Origin: Akkermansiaceae bacterium UBA1518
Lineage (GTDB): Bacteria > Verrucomicrobiota > Verrucomicrobiia > Verrucomicrobiales > Akkermansiaceae
Direction: 5' to 3'
Length of the DNA: 6,675 nt
NCBI GenBank assembly: GCA_002323895.1
Contig: DCQM01000092.1
Coordinates: forward strand, 3,382-10,056
Below the pieces are notes generated by a model. It saw only the letters and a list, made by a program, of their open reading frames with translations. It was not told the origin of the DNA and ran no database searches. Position numbers and translations under genes: made by a program. This document shows positions 1-6,244 of the stretch, in pieces (the stretch's first letter is position 1; each line of letters begins with the position of its first letter).

Positions 1-2078
1 AAGTGCCACTGCCAAACGCGATTCACGATCACCCGAGCGGTAAGAGGGTTCTGCGGGGAAGCGATAGCCTCAGCAAGGTCAAGACGTGAAAAAGGATGAT
101 TCTTGGCCGCCTCGGGATCAGTCGGTCGTGGTTCATTTTCTAAAATCTCAAGAGTCCCCCGTGCAACCCATTCTCCTTTGCTCGCCGGGTTACCACGAAT
201 GTAGACCTGCATCGCTTTACCTCCTCCCTGGACCGCATGGGCCAGGGGATACTTGGGCTTGGCCTTCTTACGAAGAGACTCAAATTCGGTCTTCATTCGG
301 TCTGCTTCCACTTTTTGCTCCTCATTCAAAAGCTTCGCATATGCATCATTTTCAGAGGCATAGAGAGGAGCATGGCCATCAATCCAAATATTTTTAAGAA
401 TACGCTTTTGATCATTCTCCATCTTCCCGATGATTTTATTCAACCGGTCTTCTACATTACGGGCTTTTGCCAACTCCTCTGCTTTCTCAGTCTCAATCTG
501 CGAAATAGCTTCTTCGGCCCGATCTACGAAGTTTTGAAATTGATTGGATAATTCTACGATTTTATCTGGAACCTTGAGGGTTTCGACCGTGGGCTTCTCT
601 GTAAAATTCACCACCACATCATGCCATCCTTTCAACTCAGGCAAACGCTTCATCAGGTCATTCTTGCGACCTTTCTCCAGCATTTCCCGGAATCGCTTCG
701 TATAATGGCGATGGAGACCCGCCTGTTCCGCAAACTCGTCGTCCGAAATTTTTACCCCTTGCGATTTCAAGGTCACCAATCGCCAGCCCTCCTGTAAGTA
801 TCTACTCACTTGCCCAAGCCTCTTTTGGCCCTCTTGTTTACCGATCCCTCTGAGGTGGCTTCGATGTTTTGATTCCAAATCCTTGATGCCTCTTTGTTCA
901 TCATTGTAGGCCTTCACCTCTTTCTCTTCGACCAACGGAATTTCAGAATATCTTCGTCCATTAAAAACTCCTGCTAAAGCGTAATAATCCCGAGTCGGAA
1001 TAGGATCAAATTTATGATCGTGGCATCGAGCACACGACACCGTTAGTCCGAGAAATCCACGGGTCACGGTATCAATGGTATCATCGAGCTCATCTGCCTC
1101 AGCTTGAGCCTTGTCGGAGTTTTTATAATACTGAGCCCCTAGACCTAGAAACCCAAGTCCGGCAAACTTGCGGAAACGATCTTCCGATTCATGCTCTATT
1201 AAATCACCTGCCAATTGAAATTTGATGAACTTATCGAATGGAAGATCTTCGTTAAACATCTTGATAACCCAATCGCGATATTGATGGGCATTCGCTCGCT
1301 TCTTAACTCCAAAAGTGTGAGCCTGATCCTCGGCGTAACGAGCCACATCAAGCCAATGCCGCCCCCACCGTTCACCGTAATGAGAAGATTCTAAAAGTGA
1401 ATCAACGAGGTTCCCAATCGAACTTTCCTGATCTTTTGCAGAGTTCTTTAGAAACTCGTCGACCTGATCGGGCGTCGGAGGAAGACCTAAAAGGTCGAAG
1501 TATATTCTCCGCACCAGCACCCGAGGCGAAGCGGCAGGCATTGGGCTCAAGTTCTGCTCTTCGAGCTGGCGTAAGATAAAGCTATCAATCTCCGATCGCC
1601 CCCACTTGGAATTCTTGACCTCAGGAAGCTTCGGTTCTTTGGGCGGCTGAAAGGCCCAGTGACTAGAGGCATCAACTTCCGTGCTTTTGAGTTTACTCTC
1701 AGATTTTTCCCGAGGATCAATCGCACCGGCCTCGATCCATTGGGAAAAATAGGAGATGATTTCATCGGAAAGCTTCCCCTTAGGAGGCATCTCTAATTCT
1801 TCCTGGCGCAGTGCTTTTAAAATGAGACTCTCAGAGACATTTCCTGGAATAACTGCCGGCCCCGTATCCCCGCCTTTTCGGATTCCCTTCTTTGTATCCA
1901 GAAACAACCCTCCCTTTAGCTTACCTCGATTAGCCGCATCTACGGAGTGACATTCGTAACACTTATCCACCAAAACCGGGCGAATCTTGGCCTCGAAGAA
2001 ATTTAGCCCCACTTCCGCCGCCGAAACCCCGTTGACAAAAAAGAAAACGAAAATTTGAAGGCGGATTTTTAAGAGCAT
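1..2078 (-). CDS. PSCyt1-PSCyt2-PSD1 (DUF1549/DUF1553) secreted cytochrome-like protein, 3' end beyond window
   Basis: The frame is open from the ATG at 2078 to base 1, giving 692 codons without a stop; the C-terminus lies outside the window. An in-frame TAG at 2099-2097 precedes the ATG. Residues 1-21 form a signal peptide (hydrophobic stretch, then VSA/A before E22), so the product is exported. PSCyt1 covers about residues 27-118: it has the haem motif CYECH at 40-44 after FFEAKIRPVL, and MPPKGKLS at 97-104, where M97 could be an axial ligand. PSCyt2/DUF1549 covers about 155-375 and carries a second haem motif, CARCHDHKFDP, at 349-359. Residues about 385-610 are charged and probably partly coiled-coil. 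PSD1/DUF1553 begins about 612 and shows RLDLAEAIASPQNPLTARV and VNRVWQWHF at the edge. Family members are commonly near 1000 residues, so perhaps 300 are missing. No Shine-Dalgarno is visible. The family's reaction is not established; electron transfer is an inference from the haem motifs. Confidence 0.95.
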   Translation of the reverse strand, partial: MLLKIRLQIFVFFFVNGVSAAEVGLNFFEAKIRPVLVDKCYECHSVDAANRGKLKGGLFLDTKKGIRKGGDTGPAVIPGNVSESLILKALRQEELEMPPKGKLSDEIISYFSQWIEAGAIDPREKSESKLKSTEVDASSHWAFQPPKEPKLPEVKNSKWGRSEIDSFILRQLEEQNLSPMPAASPRVLVRRIYFDLLGLPPTPDQVDEFLKNSAKDQESSIGNLVDSLLESSHYGERWGRHWLDVARYAEDQAHTFGVKKRANAHQYRDWVIKMFNEDLPFDKFIKFQLAGDLIEHESEDRFRKFAGLGFLGLGAQYYKNSDKAQAEADELDDTIDTVTRGFLGLTVSCARCHDHKFDPIPTRDYYALAGVFNGRRYSEIPLVEEKEVKAYNDEQRGIKDLESKHRSHLRGIGKQEGQKRLGQVSRYLQEGWRLVTLKSQGVKISDDEFAEQAGLHRHYTKRFREMLEKGRKNDLMKRLPELKGWHDVVVNFTEKPTVETLKVPDKIVELSNQFQNFVDRAEEAISQIETEKAEELAKARNVEDRLNKIIGKMENDQKRILKNIWIDGHAPLYASENDAYAKLLNEEQKVEADRMKTEFESLRKKAKPKYPLAHAVQGGGKAMQVYIRGNPASKGEWVARGTLEILENEPRPTDPEAAKNHPFSRLDLAEAIASPQNPLTARVIVNRVWQWH

Positions 2079-2268
2079 CGAGAGAAACAAGGGAACCTAA
2101 GCTAAGCTTAACGTCTAAGCGATAGGAGATCTTACAAAGGGGAATATTTGAATGCAATCTCCCCGCTAAAAGCACTCAACTCCCCTAAAATTGTTGGCTC
2201 CTACGCAGGAGATTCAGTTCTGCTCAAATTTTCCCTGAAATTTCCGACAAGAAATGGAAGCAACGATT
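2079..2268. other. Intergenic gap between DUF1501 gene and downstream cytochrome gene
   Basis: This 190-base stretch separates two minus-strand genes. It contains a short inverted repeat, CTCCT at 2198-2202 and AGGAG at 2207-2211, with a 4-base loop. On the minus strand no T-run follows directly, so it is a poor terminator. A weak minus-strand promoter-like pair, TTGCAT (2157-2152) and TAAGAT (2134-2129) with a 17-base spacer, lies about 50 bases before the ATG at 2078. Three CTAAG pentamers (2097-2101, 2102-2106, 2115-2119) sit near the start codon. None of these is strong. The gap is long enough for a separate promoter, but read-through from the upstream operon is equally possible. Confidence 0.4.
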
Positions 2269-3591
2269 CTACCCAAAAACCTCGGTGATCGGACCAGCAT
2301 CTTCTTTGTCAGGGCCAGCCATACGGAAAGGTCGTTTGCTCGGCGACTCGATGACTTTAGCGTGATCAAGTCCAAGGCTATACGCGATCGTTGAATTGAG
2401 GTCGTGGAAGGTGACCGGATTCTCGATCACTTTCCGAGCTTCCTTGTCAGTCTTACCGTAAGTCATACCACCTTTCACTCCCCCACCTGCGAGGAGACTA
2501 GTGAAGGCTCCAGGGTGATGACTGCGACCGTTACGATGCTGTTTTTGGATCTCAGGAGTTCGCCCAAATTCAGAGCTTAAGACTACCAAAGTGGATTCGA
2601 GCAAACCGCGCTCTCTTAGGTCAATGATCAGTGAGCTATAAGCTGAGTCGAGTAACTGGCAGCGGGCTTGCACCCCGGTAAAGTTGTCATAGTGGGTGTC
2701 CCAATCACCAAGAGTAACCTCGATAAAACGAACGCCATGTTCCACAAGCCGGCGGGCGAGAAGGCAACCCTGTCCGAAGGTATGGCGACCATATCGATTT
2801 CGAATCGTCGGGCTCTCCTTGGTAAGATCGAAAGCGGCCAGATCCTCGCTCTTCATGACCCGCACTGCTTCATCGAAAAGCATCCCAAAATTCTTGGCGT
2901 TGGGCGAGGGGTTCTCACGGTGAAAGCGCTTATTGATGGCATCAGTAAGGCTAAGTCGGCGCTCAAAGTCTTCTTCATTCACAGAAGGATGCCTACTCGT
3001 TCCTTCCAATCCTTTTTTCGGATTCGTCACGACTGCTGGAGCAAACTTGGCTCCCATCCAACCCGCACCGATCATGTTGGCCGGACTATTCACCGCAATG
3101 TATCCGGGAAGAGTATCGTTGTCGGTGCCCTTTAATCGGGTAACCCAACTGCCAAGCGCCGGATGAACAATTGTGCCGAGTTGGTTGTAACCCTTATGAA
3201 GAAGGTAGCTGGCTTGATCATGATCACCTTGCTTAGACTGCATCGAGTGAATGGTGCAAACCTCCTTCATCACCTTTGCCGTTTCAGGAAGGTAATTGGC
3301 AATCTGAAGCCCCTCGGCCGTTGTCGGGATCCCTTTGACCGGGCCTTGAACATCCTGACCGGGTTTCAGATCAAAGGTATCGATGTGGCTCATCCCACCA
3401 GCCATATTAAGAAAAATAACGTGGGTCGCCGGCTTCGATCTTTTCACGGAAACTTTCTCGCCGAGAGCTTGGGAAGCAAGGCTCCCTCCTAGCATGGGGG
3501 CAAGGCTGACCCCAAGGAATCTTTGGGAGGCATCTCGAAGGAATTCGCGACGAGAGAATTCGTCGCTCAAGTTTTGAGTAGAGAAGTTCAT
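2269..3591 (-). CDS. DUF1501 family protein, Tat-exported, alkaline phosphatase/sulfatase fold
   Basis: A complete 440-residue protein ending in TAG at 2271-2269. The N-terminus carries a twin-arginine signal, SRREFLRDAS at residues 13-22 followed by a moderately hydrophobic segment, so export of a folded protein by the Tat system is expected. DUF1501 hallmarks follow in order: NMAGGMSHIDTFDLKPG (62-78), GDHDQASY (122-129), HPALGSWV (143-150), PGYIAVN (162-168), FGQGCLLARRLVEHGVRF (272-289), GDWDTHYDNF (295-304), SEFGRTP (340-346), GRSHHPGAF (355-363) and AGGGVKGG (368-375). DUF1501 is related to the alkaline phosphatase/sulfatase superfamily, but its substrate is unknown. One oddity is S357 in GRSHH, where I recall Asp being usual (GRDH). 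The length is typical. The ATG overlaps the upstream gene's stop by one base (TAATG), implying translational coupling; no Shine-Dalgarno is visible. Pairing with a DUF1549/DUF1553 gene is the normal family context. Confidence 0.95.
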   Translation of the reverse strand: MNFSTQNLSDEFSRREFLRDASQRFLGVSLAPMLGGSLASQALGEKVSVKRSKPATHVIFLNMAGGMSHIDTFDLKPGQDVQGPVKGIPTTAEGLQIANYLPETAKVMKEVCTIHSMQSKQGDHDQASYLLHKGYNQLGTIVHPALGSWVTRLKGTDNDTLPGYIAVNSPANMIGAGWMGAKFAPAVVTNPKKGLEGTSRHPSVNEEDFERRLSLTDAINKRFHRENPSPNAKNFGMLFDEAVRVMKSEDLAAFDLTKESPTIRNRYGRHTFGQGCLLARRLVEHGVRFIEVTLGDWDTHYDNFTGVQARCQLLDSAYSSLIIDLRERGLLESTLVVLSSEFGRTPEIQKQHRNGRSHHPGAFTSLLAGGGVKGGMTYGKTDKEARKVIENPVTFHDLNSTIAYSLGLDHAKVIESPSKRPFRMAGPDKEDAGPITEVFG

Positions 3592-5516
3592 TAGTAGATG
3601 AAAAGAAATTCAGGAGTACAGACGAGAGCGGAAACGATGTTGGCCAGCCCCTTCCCCTCGCGATCGACCAGTTCCTTGGTGCACATCGCACGTTCCTGAT
3701 CAGTAGGCATTCGGGTGAGGATAGATTGGAAAAGCAAGACTCCCTTTTCGTCGAACGAACCAGGGACCTCAAAAATATTACGTATCGCGGTATCGTCCTT
3801 GGTTGCGATCATGGTTTGAGTTGCTCCGTTAAGCATCTGAAGCGTCTGAGTTAGACTTCCTTCATTGGTCGCACCATCGATACTAATGCGATCGGATTGG
3901 CCGAACTTGCGGAGGAAATGGTTGGGCAACGCCGGGCTGGGAAGCTCCGAGGCACGAGCCATCCCTCGAATTGCCGAAGTCATCAGACGACCGTGACCCG
4001 CGATGTAAGTCGGAGGCCTTGAGACAGGTGCCTTTGGTCCGGTTCTGTCGCGCGCTTCCTCGTATTTTGCAATGATCCACTTCTGATAGTCCTTGATCCT
4101 GTTAAAGGAATGAACCTTTCCGATGATGTCCTCGAGGCGGCCAATGTAACGACCGTGAATGAAAAGGTGCTCCATGTCTTCCAGCCGCTGCGGCGATTCT
4201 GGGTCTTCGAGAACGAGCGTGATCAAGGAGTCCCAAATCTGCTCGGCACTCATCCTCTCGATGGGCCGCCCAAGTAAGCCATGAAAGGAAGCCTCGGCAT
4301 CCGGAGCAGACTTTACTGCGAAGGCCTTAGTCAGCATGAGAGTCTGTTGGAAGGCGCGAAGATCGTAGTTGTAATCCTTGATAAGCTTCATCAACGCAAC
4401 ACTAAGAGCACCAGTGACTGAATCTTTTGGATCCAGGAATTCTTCATTGTCCTTCTTGTGCAATTTGGCACCCATCACCCGCAGCCACATTCGCGCCGCG
4501 ATTGAACCACCAAAGGTGGGGTTTTCCTCACCCACCACCCAGGCCGCAAATCGATCAAGGCTATCCGGATTGTTCTTTTTTGATTCAAGGCGCACCTTCC
4601 CGCCAAAGGGAGTTCGGCCCTCTACCATCTCGCCCGGATCACCATCCGCATATTGGTAATCATCCGGGAGCTTCATCCGCCCTGTCCCCTTACCGGGATC
4701 GATCCCACTGGCGGCATACTGGCCGATCGCATCGCTAAAGAAGTGCAAGTGATGAAGACCCGGCACATTGAACTTTTTATCCGCCGACATTTTAACAAAC
4801 AAACGCCTACCTCTTAAAAAATCGAGGCGCCCGTAATTGCTTTTGCCGTGGGTGAAAGCAGCTAGATTGAAAAAGTCAATTCGTTCCCAACTCGAACTCG
4901 GATCATCGTGGCACTGGGCACATTCCATGCGAACCCCCAAAAAAGCCCGCATGGTGTTGGCAGAGTTATCTAACGGCATACCAATATCCCGGGTGTAATA
5001 ATGGGAAGCCCCAGAACCGGTCCAGCCATTACCACGGCTCGACAACAATTCAACGGTCATCGCTTTCCAGCTTTTGTTTTCGCGAACCGCCTGCCGCGTC
5101 CAATTAATGAGAGGAGTATTGGAACTAAAGTATCCTCCCTGTAATTTCACCTCGTTGAGCCTCAGATGATCATGAAACCAATTATTCATGTGGCTTTGAT
5201 AGCCCTTCGAACGATAAAGCCGATTAACTAGGCGATTGCGTTTATCCGCAGCCGAATCGTTGGTGAATTCCTTTATCTCGGCCAGAGTAGGAATCCTCCC
5301 GATAGCCACCAAGGAAGCGCGGCGTAGGAAGGTGAAGTTATCAACCGGATCCGGTTTGGTCTTTCCCGATTTTTCAAGGACGGAACTTATGAGAACATCG
5401 AGGTTTGCAGCCTTCTTTTCCATTGTCTCGGGAGTGATCTCCACCGCAAACAGAAAACACCCTGAAAAAAGAGTCCCGTATGCCAAAATCTGGGAAGCGC
5501 AAAGACGGATTGTCAT
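3591..5516 (-). CDS. Short DUF1549/DUF1553 (PSCyt2-PSD1) secreted protein with one haem motif
   Basis: I place the start at the ATG at 5516 (641 residues), where a signal peptide begins: hydrophobic residues 9-24, likely cleaved after LFA before V25. The frame stays open to an ATG at 5621, but those 35 extra residues lie in the A/T-rich intergenic DNA, include the putative promoter, and would bury the signal peptide. PSCyt2/DUF1549 covers about residues 37-225: FLRRASLVAIGRIPT (63-77), then MECAQCHDDP (197-206) with the CxxCH motif C199-H203. PSD1/DUF1553 covers about 320-640: DRFAAWVVGEENP (321-333), GRPIERMSAEQIWDSL (416-431), FLRKFGQSDR (534-543), TLQMLNG (558-564) and CTPEFLFIY at the C-terminus. 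The N-terminal PSCyt1 domain of the long paralogue is absent. LFSGC at 16-20 resembles a lipobox, but Phe at -3 makes lipidation doubtful. The stop overlaps the DUF1501 ATG. Biochemical role unknown. Confidence 0.93.
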   Translation of the reverse strand: MTIRLCASQILAYGTLFSGCFLFAVEITPETMEKKAANLDVLISSVLEKSGKTKPDPVDNFTFLRRASLVAIGRIPTLAEIKEFTNDSAADKRNRLVNRLYRSKGYQSHMNNWFHDHLRLNEVKLQGGYFSSNTPLINWTRQAVRENKSWKAMTVELLSSRGNGWTGSGASHYYTRDIGMPLDNSANTMRAFLGVRMECAQCHDDPSSSWERIDFFNLAAFTHGKSNYGRLDFLRGRRLFVKMSADKKFNVPGLHHLHFFSDAIGQYAASGIDPGKGTGRMKLPDDYQYADGDPGEMVEGRTPFGGKVRLESKKNNPDSLDRFAAWVVGEENPTFGGSIAARMWLRVMGAKLHKKDNEEFLDPKDSVTGALSVALMKLIKDYNYDLRAFQQTLMLTKAFAVKSAPDAEASFHGLLGRPIERMSAEQIWDSLITLVLEDPESPQRLEDMEHLFIHGRYIGRLEDIIGKVHSFNRIKDYQKWIIAKYEEARDRTGPKAPVSRPPTYIAGHGRLMTSAIRGMARASELPSPALPNHFLRKFGQSDRISIDGATNEGSLTQTLQMLNGATQTMIATKDDTAIRNIFEVPGSFDEKGVLLFQSILTRMPTDQERAMCTKELVDREGKGLANIVSALVCTPEFLFIY

Positions 5517-5532
5517 AAATGATCTCGAAAAA

Positions 5533-5573
5533 AGAAACGTGAAATTTACAAAAATAGAAACGTAAAATTTATA
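5533..5573. repeat. Two tandem 18-base direct repeats, possible operator
   Basis: AGAAACGTGAAATTTACA at 5533-5550 and AGAAACGTAAAATTTATA at 5556-5573 match at 16 of 18 positions and start 23 bases apart, roughly two helical turns. Each contains an imperfect dyad: GTGAAATTTAC at 5539-5549 (arms matching 4 of 5) and GTAAAATTTATAC at 5562-5574 (arms 5 of 6). They lie between the divergent cytochrome and golvesin-domain genes and overlap promoter-like hexamers. Repeat placement in a divergent promoter suggests paired sites for a DNA-binding regulator, but this is inference; low sequence complexity in an A/T-rich region is the main alternative. Confidence 0.55.
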
Positions 5574-5575
5574 CT
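5545..5575 (+). promoter_or_regulatory. Weak candidate promoter for the golvesin-domain gene
   Basis: On the plus strand, TTTACA (5545-5550, 5 of 6 to -35) and TATACT (5570-5575, 5 of 6 to -10) are 19 bases apart, longer than the usual 17. Both overlap the direct repeats and the opposing minus-strand promoter candidate. A start near 5582 would give a leader of about 75 bases. The hexamers are good but the spacing is poor, so this is tentative. Confidence 0.22.
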
Positions 5576-5595
5576 TTTTGAGACCTTGGAAACAA
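5568..5595 (-). promoter_or_regulatory. Putative promoter of the DUF1549-DUF1501 operon
   Basis: On the minus strand, TTGTTT (5595-5590) and TATAAA (5573-5568) are separated by 16 bases. The -10 is 5 of 6 to consensus and the -35 only 3 of 6. The predicted transcription start, near 5560, would leave a leader of about 45 bases before the ATG at 5516 and would exclude the ATG at 5621. The -10 lies inside the second direct repeat, so a protein bound there would be expected to block transcription. Confidence 0.35.
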
Positions 5596-5656
5596 GAGCC
5601 CAAAACACAATGAAATAACATCGCCCTCTCAGAACGCTCTCGCTAACCTCCTCAAG

Positions 5657-6235
5657 ATGACAAGGTGGTTTCTCTCGATTCTATTTTTTCTCGGAGGAAG
5701 TCTCGTCTTTTCAATCGAACCTCATCCCGATGCAACTCCCAGCACCCACGCGCCAGGTGAAGTAGACCTCAAGGCAAACCTGAAATTTATCATCCCCAAC
5801 CCAGATACTCTCCCTGGAATTGTTCTTGATGAGACCAGCGCCATCCTCAAAGGAAAATGGCAATATTCAACCCACACCCCACCCTATGTAGGTATCGGAT
5901 ACCTTCATGACCAAAAATCGGACAAAGGGAAAAAATCCGCGACCTTCACCCCTGATCTCCCACGATCTGGGAAATATGAAGTCCGTCTCTCACATTGCTA
6001 CAATTCAAGACGCTCGACCGTTACACCCGTCACGATCGTTCACGCGAACGGAAAATCCATCATTCGGATCAATCAGCAAGATATTCCCAAGCATGGGAGG
6101 CTCTTTCGCTCCTTGGGAACCTACGAATTTAAAAAAGGAAAAAACGGTTCAGTCATCATCTCAAACGAAGGAACAGAAGGAACATACGTCATCGCCGATG
6201 CCGTGCAATTCTTACCGAAACACCAAAGAAAATAA
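5657..6235 (+). CDS. Small secreted protein with a golvesin-like/xanthan-lyase-type beta domain
   Basis: A complete 192-residue protein. Residues 1-19 are a signal peptide (TRW, then hydrophobic LSILFFLGGSLVF, likely cleavage near S19-I20), with no lipobox. A spacer of about 35 residues precedes one domain at about 55-186 resembling the golvesin C-terminal/xanthan-lyase binding-type beta-sandwich: VLDETSAILKGKW (56-68), YVGIGYLHD (77-85), ATFTPDLPRSGKYEVRLSH (95-113), TPVTIVHANGK (123-133), INQQ (138-141), FRSLGTYEF (150-158) and the typical ending SNEGTEGTYVIADAVQFLP (169-187). The domain is usually a module attached to larger exported hydrolases, oxidoreductases or cytochrome-type proteins; here it stands alone. 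Its role is probably non-catalytic, in binding or assembly, but the ligand is unknown. The gene diverges from the DUF1549 gene across 140 bases. No Shine-Dalgarno precedes the ATG; the leader there reads CCTCCT, the opposite sense. The methyltransferase gene follows after 9 bases. Confidence 0.85.
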   Translation: MTRWFLSILFFLGGSLVFSIEPHPDATPSTHAPGEVDLKANLKFIIPNPDTLPGIVLDETSAILKGKWQYSTHTPPYVGIGYLHDQKSDKGKKSATFTPDLPRSGKYEVRLSHCYNSRRSTVTPVTIVHANGKSIIRINQQDIPKHGRLFRSLGTYEFKKGKNGSVIISNEGTEGTYVIADAVQFLPKHQRK

Positions 6236-6244
6236 CTCACTACC

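Noticed and set aside
1963..2175. A 70-codon minus-strand frame with an ATG upstream of the long cytochrome gene
   Set aside because: It overlaps the signal peptide and first haem motif of the true gene in another frame and has no recognisable content.
2198..2211. Hairpin CTCCT/AGGAG downstream of the DUF1501 stop as a terminator
   Set aside because: The stem is only 5 base pairs and no T-run directly follows on the minus strand.
2668..3135. A 155-codon plus-strand open frame opposite the DUF1501 gene
   Set aside because: It lies entirely antisense to a gene with strong family motifs, and its translation shows no domain, signal peptide or family likeness. Several other plus-strand frames over 2696-3577 and 4378-4738 were dropped for the same reason.
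5457..5471. Lipobox LFSGC in the short cytochrome protein, suggesting a lipoprotein
   Set aside because: Phe occupies the -3 position where Leu, Val or Ile is expected, and hydrophobic residues continue past the Cys, so ordinary signal-peptide cleavage is more likely.
5646..5652. Perfect AGGAGGT on the minus strand as a Shine-Dalgarno for the ATG at 5621
   Set aside because: It is 24 bases from that ATG, too far, and other evidence favours the start at 5516. On the plus strand it reads ACCTCCT just before the 5657 start, which I take as coincidence.
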